Assembly: GCA_050084515.1 (NCBI GenBank)
Contig: CM114271.1
Location: 31,062,001-31,126,000, forward strand
DNA length: 64,000 nucleotides
Direction: 5' to 3'
DNA from: Blasia pusilla
Lineage: Eukaryota; Marchantiophyta; Marchantiopsida; Blasiales
The notes under the pieces were generated by a model. The model had not been told where the DNA came from. It worked only from the letters and a program-made list of their open reading frames with translations, and made no database searches. Below are positions 45,800 through 57,289 of this stretch, piece by piece; within the stretch, counting starts at the first letter, position 1; each line of letters begins with the position of its first letter. The position numbers and the translations under genes were made by a program.

Positions 45800-47245
45800 A
45801 GTTGGAGTGAGATATATGCACGCTTTACCCCAAACTTCCCCAACTCCTTAAGGGCATGTTACACCAATCCTACTCTATGCAAAGGATGAAAGGATGAGGC
45901 GTCACTTGCACTCAACCATCCTCCCACACTCACAAAATATTTGTCTCCTCCCACTTGAGTTATATAGCTTGTTATAGGATTTGATTAGGCTCGTTGGCAC
46001 TAGCCCTACGCATTAGGAACATAGCTTGCAACCCGCTATGCTACTAGCTAGTGCATAAGTACTCCAAGACTACCCCATCCTTGGGGATATCTCGACCATT
46101 TTTTACCTCATTACCAGCCATTGGATCTAGGGACTCTCCATCAATTGAGTATGATCAGCGTTCTATTGGTCTCTCTGAACCAACTCATATGTCTCCCCTC
46201 TTGATCAATACTCGTTAGTATTCAAAATTATGCTAAGCACTAAGTTGTATGGATGCCATCTCTTGGTGTACTTGCATCACATGCCAAGAAGTCTCTCTTG
46301 ATTAGCTCTAATCTCTAGGTCTCCACTCACAGTGCCCTTACCTCGTGCATGTACTTTCTTTGTAGGGATCGATGAGGCTCACTAGTGCCTTGGAGGTAAT
46401 ACAACTCACTCACATCTAATGATTGACGTTCTCAACCATCCCTAGAATATTTATCTTGTCACATAATTTAGGTGCATTGCATGACCAAGTACATGTTATT
46501 GAGATGCCTCTATCTTTTTGTATGTGGGAAATTCCATTGTCCACTCTTGGTCATTAGCCTTGGGCTCCACCAATTTCTATCCGTGATCATCCTAACTTAA
46601 GCCAAGGCCACCCTCCTTACAAGCATAAGAGGTGGGAAAACTCATAATTGTGGGGAGTGTAAGTCACTAAGGGTTGATCATTGTACCTTAATGCCTGCAA
46701 CCAACGTCCCACATCCAAAATCAAATCCATAAATTTTTTTTAGGGATGATCTACTTAATTATTCCCTCCTCAATACCTCATGTGCCATCAAGTTTGTCCA
46801 CGAGAGTCATGAACAATGTGCACGCAATTCTACACTCGATGCATCCAACAACCTTGCCATTCAAATCCATGCACAAACATAGTGTACACTCTTCATCATA
46901 GGTGATTTAGATTCACCCAAAAAAGAGAAATTGTAAATAATGCATGGTGGAGAATGATGTCGAAACATTTGCACCATCTCTTAAAACAATTTGGACCTAG
47001 AGTCTCCTAAGCCAATAATTTGTCCAACACAAGATTGACCATGACATGGCCAACCTCCAATAGATCAACAAATGAATGTTTCCTATCTAATCTAATTCCT
47101 ATGCCCCAACATTGAGATGTCCCTCGATACAACACGAGGCTTAGTTGAGGCAATGATGATTATGATAGCCCATAAAAACATACAGTGCATGGGCTCCTCT
47201 CGAACATCAACAATAGGTTTCGACGCACTTGTTCCTCCCATTTAT
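45800..47245 (-). pseudogene. Decayed DNMT-gypsy copy: methyltransferase remnant joined to integrase remnant
   Basis: Read right to left. 47,112-46,740 aligns with the methyltransferase of copy 2: gacatctc.ttg.tgggg.c, then GGWPCHGQ at about 47,055 (motif IV with the catalytic Cys, Gln changed to His). The block around tctaggtcca..ttgttt, a gaagagtgtacac stretch and tggacaaacttgatggca (motif VIII) come next. 46,700-46,500 aligns with motifs IX-X of copy 1 (ttttcccacctc..atgc, attggtggagccca, catgcaatgcacctaaatt). Then 46,300-45,800 aligns with the RNase H-integrase spacer and HHCC region. RT is deleted and no frame is open. It is a third, independent methyltransferase copy. Confidence 0.7.
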
Positions 47246-47999
47246 CGTGCGCATACACATTGCTACACAACACACATCGCTGGTCACATCCACACCACAC
47301 AACACCGATCTTCCCCACACACGGGTAGATCCATACATCTACAAAAATCAACTCATACATATACATCGAGATCACACAACAAAAATAAGAGTAGTAAACA
47401 ACGGCACATCCAGCCTAAAACTCCATTCCTCAATCTACATTGGCATATTGAGCCTTGTCCACCCTATGCTCTCAGGAAATCCAGACGCTAGCACCGTGGT
47501 CCTATCTCACACACAACAAGAGAGGTGCTTCAACGGCCCAACATTAGAAAGATGGCTTTCCCAAGCCATCTTCCTCCCTTATATAGGGTTGGAAAGATCC
47601 AAAAGGCTCTTCCCCTAAAAATAGCTATCCTCCTTGTAACCTACGCCCATAGGTTACCAGGGGCGGGTGACTTGCTCAACATGTGACCCGGCTGTGAAAG
47701 ACCTCAATAGGAAAGTTGGCAGAAATGACATTCTTGACACAACAGACCTATCCTCAACCTCTTCCGACACCTAGGGACAAAGTTACACTCAAGATAGTTT
47801 GTTGGCTCCTATGCCCTATCCACCATAGATCTCGGCCTATCGACTACTTAGATGTGACAGCTGTCGTGCGCATACACATTGCTACACAACATACATTGCT
47901 AGTCATATCCACACCACAAAATATCGATCGTCCCTACACACGGGTAGATCCACATATGTACAGAAATCAACTCATACATATACCTCGAGATCACACAAC
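47246..47999 (-). repeat. LTR region with A-B-A organisation, minus-strand copy 4
   Basis: A blocks at 47,246-47,380 and 47,872-47,999 are close direct repeats flanking block B (47,381-47,869). B starts TGTCACATCT on the minus strand and carries a TATA box, ctatataagg, at about 47,578-47,587. On the minus strand the purine tract ttaggggggcg lies just before the first A. B matches the 5' LTR of copy 2 (49,858-50,337). Confidence 0.75.
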
Positions 48000-48075
48000 C
48001 GCCCCCCTAATTGGCAGTTGGATCCCTCTAACTCCAAATAGAAAATATCATATCTCCCTAACATGACCTACTATC

Positions 48076-49495
48076 CTACACACATCTTGGACATATCCAT
48101 TGTCCCATGGGAACTACATCAAGAGGGGGAAGGGATCAGACATGATATATGCCACCCTCGAGAATAACCATCACATACCAACATGGTGGCTGCATCCCTC
48201 CCAAATTCGCATAACATACACCTCAAGCCTGTAGGTACCATTGCCAAGCTCGGATCCACTGTCCCGTCCACATTCAAAAGGTGACATCGCGCACAGTTGC
48301 GCACATGATCCTTCCAAACCATACCATCCCGTCCCTCCAACATGAGGACTTCGGTCGGTAATACCTTGCGCACACGTAGGATCGTGCGCTATGGATCGTG
48401 CGCCATGCAGTGACATCTAGCATCGTTGGTGCCGCTTGCTATAAATACACGTAATCTCCATGATGAAACCTCCTAATCCCTCGACGATAACCTCCTCCAT
48501 GAATGGTCGCGTCCCTCAATGTATCCCTATGCTGAGCAATAGCTAAATTCTCAAAGGCCACGGGCATATATAGCTCTACAAAAAATCATCTCCGCCCTCT
48601 GAGAACATGCTTGTACCCACACATGGGGATCGTCAAGATCTAACACCTCCACCATGTCACGTTGAATAACTGCAGGTAAATATGGCTCTCTCCCAAAGAG
48701 CAAAAAGTATGGTGAAAATGACGCCAAGGATGCCTGCCGACTAAAGCGATAACCCATAGCCAACCATGGAAACTATAGGTCCCACTCCCTAAACTTTCCC
48801 TGCTGCAAACAATACTTGCGCAATCCTCTCTTCACCGTCTGTACTACTCTCTCCGCCAACCCATCTGCCTCACAATGATCTATGGATGTGGTGCGATGAT
48901 CTATGAGCGCTGATCATTCAAGGCCTGAAACTTCCCCCTGAACTCGGTACCTTGGTCAGTCAACACCTCCGCCGGTGCACCAAATTGACGAAGCACACGA
49001 TCTAGAAATGCATAAGTTGTTCCCTCGCTTGCCTTGTCCGGTAGTGCCACCAACTCTATGCACTTGGAGAAATGCTCCACCATGACCAACATGTATCTGT
49101 GTTGACGCCCCGTCAATGGCAAAGGTCCCGTGAAGTCTAAACTCCACCGATAACCTAAACCCATAATCGAAAAAGGATGTAATTGGGGAGTGGGAGCATT
49201 GAAGGATGCTCGCACTCGATCACATACCATACATCTGGCCACAAACTGATGTACCCCAATATGCATGCCGTGCCACCAATACTGAACTTGGAGTACGCTT
49301 TACTCCAAAATGCTCCAACTCCTCATGAGCATGTTGCACTACACGTGCTTGTTGAGAAGGATGAGGTACCACTTATATCCTACCATCTTCCCATATCCGC
49401 AAAATATGAGTCCCCTCCCACCTGAACCTCCTAGCTCTTTGTAGGATCCAATCCCCCTCTCTAACACTCATTGTGCTCGCTATGACGCCATAGGA
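48076..49495 (-). pseudogene. Integrase and PHD finger, gypsy copy 4
   Basis: HHCC region near 49,300-49,210 (FVARCMVCDRVRA), then the core with D in SLDFTGPLP and D in LTDQGTEF within a 121-codon frame (49,266-48,901). The Glu region has decayed. The C-terminal part contains YRFSRQASLASFSPYFLLFG and WKDHVRNCARCH. The PHD finger occupies 48,220-48,076: CMLC, MLVCDG, Tyr in place of the fourth Cys, GWHISCL, then after a one-base shift PLDVVPMGQWICPRC, one Val codon and TAG at 48,078-48,076. The copy is truncated upstream at about 49,495, before RNase H. Confidence 0.83.
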
Positions 49496-49857
49496 TAAAT
49501 GGTTAGAGATTTTGCCTGCAGCTCTTCCAACTCCCGTTTCCCTTCCAACTCTCTCCATTTTGAAGATAGACTCCGAGATTTACCCTTTGATGTGAAGAGA
49601 AATATCTTCATGCGGGTTAGGCCGATCTCTTTATTTGAGAGGATTTCCAACTTACCATTAGCATGCAAATTGAAGATATGCGACTTTGCAAGCATGCATT
49701 TCTTGGAGTGACACTGGGCAGATCGCGCAGCTAGTTGGCAGTTCCATGCATGCACTAGACATCTTTACGTTAGATGGTTAGATTTTGTTATGGTGCATGA
49801 GGATTGCTACTCCATTCTTGCATGGTTGATGTTAGGGGTGGCTCGGATTATCAATAT
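49496..49857 (+). other. Spacer between copies 4 and 2, no gene
   Basis: Short open frames on both strands with no recognised domain. The two gypsy copies lie on opposite strands on either side. Confidence 0.4.
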
Positions 49858-50337
49858 TGTCACATCTGAGTAGCCGATAGGCCGAGATCTATCGTGGATA
49901 GGGCGTAGGAGCCAGCGGACTATCTTGAGTGTAACTTTGTCCCACGGTGTCGGATGAGGTTGAGGATATGTCCATTGTGTCAGGAACATTGTTTCTGACA
50001 ACTTTCATGTTGAGGTCTTTTACAGCCGGGTGACTTGTTGACCAGGTCACCCGCCCCTGGTAACCTGTGCGTGCAGGTTACCAAGGGGAGGGCTATTTTT
50101 AGGGAAAGAGCCTTTTGGCTCTTCCCAATCCTATATAAGAGAGGAAGATGGCTTTCCTAAGCCATCTTTCTCATGTTGGGTTGTTGCACCTCCCTTGTAT
50201 GTGTGTGAGCTAGGACTAGGGTGCTAGCGTCCGGATTCCTTGATAGCACAGGATGGACGAGACTCGATATGCCAATGTAGATTGAGGAGTGGAGTTTTAG
50301 GCCGGGTGTGCCATTTTTACTACTCTTTATTTTTACA
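49858..50337 (+). repeat. 5' LTR block B of copy 2 with TATA box
   Basis: Runs TGTCACATCT to TTTTTACA (TG...CA, 480 bp). The TATA box ctatataaga is at 50,131. An internal short inverted pair, ggtcacccgcccctggtaacc, and a repeated gccatctttc-type stretch flank the promoter area. It is closely related to 47,381-47,869 on the minus strand. Repeat A is absent on both sides here. Confidence 0.7.
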
Positions 50338-51490
50338 TGAGAAAGATGTCAGGGGGCTGGTGGGAATTCGTTGTTTGCAGGTAGGCAAGCGAGTTGCCTT
50401 GGTCGGGCGCCCCAGGAGACGCGTGTGTTGCGGGTGTTTTTCATTTTTATGTTCGGAAGGCCGTGGGCGGAAGCGATGTCCGTTTTTCTCAGATTTTGCT
50501 GGTACGGATTGACGCGAGACAACAGCCGAGTGTAGTGTGTGGTGGAGCGACGGGTGTATGTGAGTGAGGGTGTCGAGAGAGAGAAGAAAAGAGAGCGACG
50601 GCGCGCATGGCGGACGGAGCAGCAGCGGCGGCGGGCGGCGGGCGGCGCGCCCCCTCCCCCTCCCCGCCTCTTCCCCCAAGGTGGGAGGCACGCATAGGAC
50701 CGTGCGCCCCCCCTCTCTCCTCTCTCCTTCCGCAGGCAGGCACGCAGGGAGGCCACGGGCCGGACGGCCCCCCCCCCCCTCCAACGTGGTAGGACGGAGT
50801 AGGGTCGATCGGTGTGCAGTTGTAGCGAACGTGGTAGGACGGACGAGGTCGGTCCGGTGAACGCGGTTGCGCATGGGCAACGTGATGGCAGGGAGGATGT
50901 CGATGTGGTGAGTGACTGACATAGTTGGACGGCGGGCGTGACATGATGTTTTGGGGCACGAGAGGACGTTGCGAGAGTTGACGATGGAGGGGCAGCGTGC
51001 ACGATGTTGACGGGTTGTCCGCATCTGTTGACGGGAGGATCGACGTGTTGGTCGAAGAGAGTGTTGTGTTGCGGAGGTTGTCATATCATGTAGAGGAGTG
51101 CATGTTGACGGTGCAGCAGGTTGGAGGGCGTGATTAGGTTATCCATTCAAGTTCCTTTTCCCGCACTTGTCGTGTGTGATTGAGAGTGCTAGGTATCGGG
51201 TAGTAGCTGGTGCTAGGTGGGTGCAGTGATGGTGACGAGTGTAGATTCTTTTCATGTATAGCATGTTGGTGGATATACGGCGGTTGCCGAGTAGGGGTCG
51301 CATGTATGACCTGAGAGAGTGTCGCTAGGTTAGGTGAGTCAGTTGGGAGGCTCATGGTGAGCCCAAGTGTTGAGCGTGCGTGAGGCCGGGTATGTCATCA
51401 CGGGATTGATGTTAGCATAGGTGAGCTAGTGAGGCGTGTGGGAGACTCTCGGTGAGTCTGAGTGCTTGAGCGGGTGAGACAGGGTTTGTC
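50338..51490 (+). other. GC-rich leader of copy 2
   Basis: No primer-binding site that I recognise directly after the LTR. The stretch 50,590-50,800 is very rich in C, G and CpG, unlike the rest of the window. Long open frames on both strands here (up to 254 codons, minus) are the expected by-product of GC richness and have no domain. Confidence 0.5.
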
Positions 51491-52990
51491 ATCACGGCGT
51501 TCTTTCAGGGTTCGGAAGAACGGGGTAGTGAGAGTAGTAGTAGTGGTGTGACACGGAGCGGAGTGAGATACTGAGGGGTTACCAGTGAGGAGCTACCTCG
51601 ACATCCATCCGTGGCTGGATCGTCATCACTGGACACTGGGTCTGGTGACGAGATCACAGACAGAGACAATAGTACTTGGCAAGAGCTCGACGACATGGGC
51701 CACCGGGGCATGCGTCGTTTCTCGGATGCAGTGGGCACCATCCACTCAGATGATTTTATCTAGGAGTTCAAAAAATGGTGCGACTTCCAGGAGATACAGA
51801 CCCACCCCGACACGATTCAACCCTTTCATGGCATGGAAGGGGTTGTTCCAGCACTTGGAGGGTCCTCCGATGGATGACTATATAGAGTTTCGATCAATAT
51901 ATTCAGTAGAGATCGATGCCTGGAGGATGTATTGGGCTCCAGGGTATGTGTCCACTAGTGGTCGTGAGGCATATGATGGGATTGTGAGAGGAGAGAGACC
52001 CACACCATCAGCCCGGAGACTAGATGGAGAGGAGGGCAGTGAGACAGGCGATGTGGCAGAGACCTCTGGTGGTAGAGGGCCACCCAGCTTCAGCCCCACA
52101 GTGGAGTTCTTCCGAAAGTTGGGGAAGAGCTACCAGAGCATACGCACCGAGAAGCTGAAGAGTCTACAGGATTTTCAGTGACGATCGGGTGAGAGTCTGA
52201 GAGAGGCATTCACACGCATGAGGAGGCTGATCATTGCTACGTTTGGAGTGAATGAGGCGCAGTGAGTCCAGTATTGATACGCGGTTTTGGACCGAGAACT
52301 ACAGAGGAGAGTCCGAGATGCGGTGCTGATTCACACAGCGAAGCCCACATTGAAGGTGGTCTCTGAGCGTATTGAGCTCAACATGAGTGAGGAGTAGGTA
52401 GTGACCGCTGGATTTTCTCGAGAGTTGACAGGTCCACAAGCGACGGTGACCCCACAGGTGCCACAGCGAGCACTTGTACCACGGGAGCGGGCCAGTGTGC
52501 CTAGAGAGCAGGGCGGGTACCGTGAGCCTATGAGGCAACGACCCACACCTACATATGTTGCCCAGCAGGGACCGATGTGGTCTTGTTGGACGTGTGGAGG
52601 GGCCCACACATCCAACAAGACCATAGGCAGAGAGACTGCCCACAGCATGGGAGAGGACCACCAGCGCCTACGATTGCTCAGGGGCCATAGAGGATGGCCC
52701 CACCACAGTACCAATGTGACCATTGCCACAGATATGGTCACACTAGGGATAGATGTTTTGACCTTCGCCGGGGGCATGTCGAGGTAGGCCGAGGGCCTGG
52801 GGGGCGTCGTCTGGAGGAGGTCGGGGAGTTCTTCCTGGGGCGTGGTGGTAGAGGACCACCACCAGCCAGAGGAGATGGAGCACAAGCACGGAGCGGCACT
52901 TCTCTCACGCATCAATCGGTTGGAGCGGAGGATTGCTGCCATGCGATGATGCGGCTTAGGAATGCACGGAGCTCTGGCGACTAGTGTGAC
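51491..52990 (+). pseudogene. gag of gypsy copy 2
   Basis: Broken reading frame homologous to 2,387-3,850. The capsid-like part (51,820-52,180) has AWKGLFQHLEGPPMDD and KLKSLQDFQ, with a TGA just after it at 52,179. The first zinc knuckle has lost its last Cys (C-W-T-C-G-G-A-H then no Cys, about 52,587). The second is intact: CDHCHRYGHTRDRC at 52,715-52,756. Ser/Gly repeats of copy 1 are not expanded here. Confidence 0.78.
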
Positions 52991-53028
52991 TCAACTTCTA
53001 CCTCTTACCCCGACCGGGTGAGGATCTC

Positions 53029-54105
53029 TTGATATGGGATTTATGTGTAGTGCAGCCCAGGTTGAGGTGCAATGGTGACTCGGGAGTCTTTGCGAGAGGC
53101 ACCGAGCCATGGAGAGGTGGAGTTGAGATTGACCCACCAGAGGGGACCGATGGGCGGCAGGCTAGGGTTCCACAGTCGTTCACATTATCGGAGGCACTAC
53201 ACACACCATCGATGGTGCCTCGACGACCAGCGGTGCCTACAATTCAGGCACCTACGTCGACGTCACGAGGAGTTGGAGTGACAACTCCTATGCCGGCTCG
53301 AGTGGAGTCAGTTTTGACCATATTGTTGGAGGTGGCCACCAGAGTGAGTCACACTCCACTATTTTCCGCCATAGAGTTGGCGACGTTGGGAGTTGGACCA
53401 GCTGAGGTTGGCCGCCACGTTGTGTGAGCGTGGAGAGATGACTGCTTCTTGTTCAGAGGTAGTTGAGGAGGTGGTGGACTTGCCCTCAGAGCCGGTGCTT
53501 GGGACGTTCCCCATAGAGTTATGGCATGCGGCGGCGGCGAAGTTGATAGATATGCTAGCTCGACCGACCATAGAGCGAGCAGTGGTGACACATGGAGTAG
53601 TGTTACTGGATAACCGAGCTGGAGTATTTCGCTTGGTTAGTCCGACGGGGACAGTATACCACCCGCAACGCGTCCTACTTGATTCGAGAGCGCAACCCTT
53701 GATGTTAGGGAAGGCGGCGTGTTAAGCGTTGGGGTTACGGAAGGCCGACATTGAGCCTTGTCCCATCCAGATACAGACCTCGATTGGGGGCGTATCACCC
53801 ACTCAGTATATGACTCGCAGAGATAGTTGTCGAGTCAGCGAGCATCGACGGATAGTGCTATGGTGCGCACACGTGCGATTACGACACCAGCTGAGTCATA
53901 CGATGTGTTGGTGGGGAGAATAGTGTTATATCCCCTAGGATTCATCCTTGACTTCTGGGAGGGGACCGTTGCTTATCGGCCAGGATGGCGGTCACGTGAC
54001 GGTCGGATGAGTCAGTTACTGGTGCAGTTTGCGAGACGAGGTGGTCGATCACGAGGCGAGTCTGTGACCACGTTGGCAGCTTTCACAGGTAGTGTTAGCT
54101 AGCCA
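53029..54105 (+). pseudogene. Aspartic protease region of gypsy copy 2
   Basis: Homologous to 3,856-5,010. The catalytic motif reads LLDSRAQPLMLGKAAC: Asp-Ser kept, Gly changed to Arg, followed by TAA near 53,723. The YDVLVGRIVLYPLGF block is present at about 53,900. Three frames are needed. A TAG near 54,101 precedes the methyltransferase frame. Confidence 0.78.
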
Positions 54106-54111
54106 GGAGAG

Positions 54112-55615
54112 TTGTTGGAGGGGAACGCACATGCGGAGGATGTCCCAATAGCGGATAGTCCCACGGAGAGACAGGCCATGGCGGGTGTCTCTTCCCATGT
54201 TGGCGAGGCCTCTTCACCATTGTGGGGTACGACTTGGGAGCTACAGAGGAGTGCCGACGACCTCGTGAGGCAGGCGTGGAGTCATGTTTTTATCCTAGAG
54301 CAGCGAGAGTCACGTGGCGATCGAGCTCTTGGAGTGGAGACGTTGACCCCACTAGATACCACACCTCTTGTGTGGCACTGCCCAGAGGAGGGTGTTAGGG
54401 TGTTAGATCTCTTTGGAGGGATTAGCACCGGATTGGCTGCACTATTGCAAGCGGGCATACGGGTGCATCAGTACCTTTATGTGGAGAGAGATGAGACTGC
54501 GCGGCGAGTATCATTACGTCACGTGGCGAGATTGGTCCAGAGGTATCCTGAGTTGTTGTCGGTATCTCTGATGCAAGGGGATACCAAAGATACGCTACCC
54601 GCCGACATCTCTTTGGTGGGGGCGCAAGATCTGGATAGAGTTGGCACCATTCATTTGGTGATTGCTGGATGGCCATGTCAGGGTCATTCATCAACTGGCC
54701 GAGGATTTGGATTGCAGGATCTGAGGTCAAGGATGTTTTGGGAGATGTTGCGAGTATTACGACATTTGCAGGAGAGTCAGATATGTTCTCCAGCATACAT
54801 TTTGGAGAACGTGCCGTTGTTGGGAGACACTCGTGCACGTGTGATGACGAGTGTACATCAGGTGAGGTCTTGGTTGGGACCTGATGTGTTGTTAGATGCA
54901 GGGAGAGTTGGGTCACGTGCCCATCGTCCACGACTGTGGTGGACGAACCTCATACCATCAGAGGTATTGAGTCGAGCATACGGTGGAGTCCAGAGAGCAC
55001 CACATCTCACAATGGATGCTATTTTGGTCTCAGGGCGTCGATCTCAGGTGGTGACAGGTGGTGACACGGGATGATAGACCACCGTTGGCCATGGCCAATA
55101 GGGTGGGGGAGTTGAGGGCAGCCTTACCTACGTTGGTGAGCTTCCCATCATCCCATGCCTTTCGTCAGGGAGGGCCAGGCATGATTTGGGATGAGGTGAC
55201 CGGAGCATTGGAGGAACCTACAACAGATGAATGCGAGCGCGCCATGGGGTTCACTACCGGTACTCTGGCGGTGCCAGGGATGACTGAGGCATCACGGAGA
55301 GAGGTGTTGGGGTAGGCGATGGACCTCAACTGTCTCACATGGATAGTCAGCCTAGGTATGGCTGAGCAGAGACGGATGCGAGTGTCATCCATGCCGTCAC
55401 GTCCACGAGTTGGACCATTGCCTACAGGGTTTGTACAGGCATTGGATGGGGGCGAGACGAGGAGAGATAGGCACCCATGGACTTCCTGGGACGTCGTTCG
55501 AGCAGAGAGTGCGAAGGCGGCTAGAGTAGCACATGTTCATTTTTCGGATGTGGAGCATGGTGTAGGAGGTCAGAGTGGAGTGGCTGTTGCGGAGATGGCT
55601 AGGGTTGCTACATAG
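54112..55615 (+). pseudogene. C5 cytosine DNA methyltransferase domain, gypsy copy 2
   Basis: The first 320 codons (54,112-55,074) are open and hold motif I VLDLFGGISTG (about codons 97-107), motif II YVERDETA (123-130), motif IV VIAGWPCQGHS with catalytic Cys at codon 189 (54,676), motif VI ENV (Glu 232) and motif VIII HRPRLWWTN (271-279). A 10-bp tandem duplication near 55,044-55,063 shifts the frame. The rest continues at 55,058-55,315 with the motif IX block ERAMGFTTG, a TAG at 55,313-55,315 where copy 1 has a Gln codon, and AMDLNCLTWIVSLG (motif X). A stop at 55,613 ends the domain. Motif IV is PCQ, while DNMT3 and DRM proteins have PCN; the arrangement of motifs VIII-X still resembles DNMT3. 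No target-recognition insert or ADD/UBA domain is seen. Confidence 0.9.
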
Positions 55616-55621
55616 CAACCA
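55613..55621 (+). promoter_or_regulatory. Putative leaky stop TAG-CAA-CCA between methyltransferase and RT (copy 2)
   Basis: Same position and phase as TAG-CAG-CCA at 6,488. The residues on either side have diverged between copies, yet the stop and CAR-CCA context are kept. Downstream, the frame stays open to METWEPV. Confidence 0.6.
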
Positions 55622-57080
55622 AAGCCGGAGGTTGCGTCCTCTTCGAGTGAGGTCACGATGGAGACTTGGGAGCCTGTGATAGGTCTCAAGTTGATAGGAG
55701 GAGAGTGATGGCGAGTTCATAGGTTTCTGAGAGGGCATGTCAGTTGTTTTTCCTTCAGTATGAGAGACTTGGGTACGCTGAAGGGTCCCGGGATACGGAT
55801 TGAGTTGGCTAGTGATACGCCGATCTTTCGTCGACCCTACAGGTATTCTGATATGGAACAAGCCTTGATTCAGAGCAGGAGTCAGGACTTGTGGAGTTAT
55901 CACATGAGGAGTATGCATCTGCCACAGTCATGCAGGCGAAGAAGGATATGTATGGCAATTGGACGGATAGGCGGATGGGTGGAGATTACCGTCCTATCAA
56001 CCGACAAACGAGGTCAGATCGGTACACCATGCCTACTCCTGAGGAGATCTTTGATGCGGTAGGGCAGGCAAAGATCTTCAGTACTTTAGATCTCCATGCT
56101 GGCTATCATCAACTTCCTATCAGGTTGGAGGACAGGGAGAAGACAACATTCTAGGGGATAGATCGGTTCGGGAGAGATTGCTTGTATCAGTGGCGGTTCT
56201 TACCATTTGGGTTGAAGAACGCACCTGTAGAGTTTCAGAGAGTGATGGATAGGATTATGGCTGGCTTGGATTTTGTACGATGTTACATAGATGATATTCT
56301 TATCTTCAGGTCCACGATTGAGGAGCATGAGCGACACTTGGAGGAGGTGTTTCGGCGATTGCAGTTACATGGACTGAAGTTACATCCATGCAAGTGCAGA
56401 TTCTTTCAGGAGCAGATTGAGTACTTGGCACACACCATATACCCGAGTGGGTTAGGCGTTCAGCAGACGAAGGTAGAGGCTATTGCGCAGATTCCACGCC
56501 CTACAGATGTGAGTCGAGTCCGAGCATTTCTTGGAATGGCAAACTTCTATCGACGGTATGTCAAGGGTTTTAGTGCGATCGCAAAGTCTTTGACCTTGTT
56601 GACGAGACTTGATCAGGTGTGGTTGTGGGGAGATGATTAGGAGCGAGCATTTCAGGAGCTCAAGGACAGGTTGACGTCTTCACCCATTTTATAGAGACCG
56701 GTTAGGGGTCGCCCATTCCGATTACATACGGATTGGAGCATGTTGGGTCTAGGAGCAGTGCTTACTCACAGGGATGACGAGGAGAGGGAGTTCATTGTGG
56801 CTTATGCGAGCCGATCAAACAACATTGCAGAGGCGAAGTACAGCTCCTACAAGGGAGAGTGCTTGGTTGCAGTGTGGGCCGTGGCACATTTTAGGTGCTA
56901 TTTATTCGGCAATCCTTTCACACTTATCACTGATCATCAGCCGTTGAGGTGGTTGATGGAGTCCGACAAGCTTAGGGGAAAGCTTGCCAGGTGGGCTCTA
57001 TTACTACAAGAGTATGAGTTTGAGGTGGTTCATAGGCAAGGTCGGCTGAACCAGGATGCGGATGGATTGAGTTGTAACCC
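55622..57080 (+). pseudogene. Reverse transcriptase and RNase H, gypsy copy 2
   Basis: RT is nearly complete: IRIELASDTPIFRRPYRYS, GDYRPINRQTRSDRY, FSTLDLHAGYHQLP, FLPFGLKNAPVEFQ and the catalytic YIDD at 56,284-56,295. The tether RRYVKGFS follows, then RNase H with LHTDWSMLGLGAVL, YSSYKGECLVAVW and LITDHQPLRWL. Breaks: a frame change near 55,890 and stops near 56,152, 56,638 and 56,692. The RNase H to integrase frame from 56,740 is open for 271 codons. Confidence 0.88.
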
Positions 57081-57289
57081 ATGTCCGAGTCAGAGAGACG
57101 ACACAGGAGCTCGATGGCACGGAGAGAGTGATGAGGAGATGGTGCCGGGTTGGCATGCATCTACCTATCTTTGTTGGTTGACTATAGCATGTCAACCACA
57201 GGTGATGACTCCTGTGGTGGGGTTGGATGATGAGTCTTTGGATCCGGAGGTTAGTGAGGAGGCGACAGGTGGTCGTGATATCCATGACG

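Noticed and set aside
47117-47618. Open frames of 124-129 codons, plus strand
   Set aside because: They are antisense to LTR blocks A and B of copy 4.
50320-51084. 254-codon minus-strand open frame overlapping several other long frames
   Set aside because: Lies in the GC-rich leader of copy 2 where stops are rare in all frames; no domain, low-complexity Pro/Arg/Ser composition.
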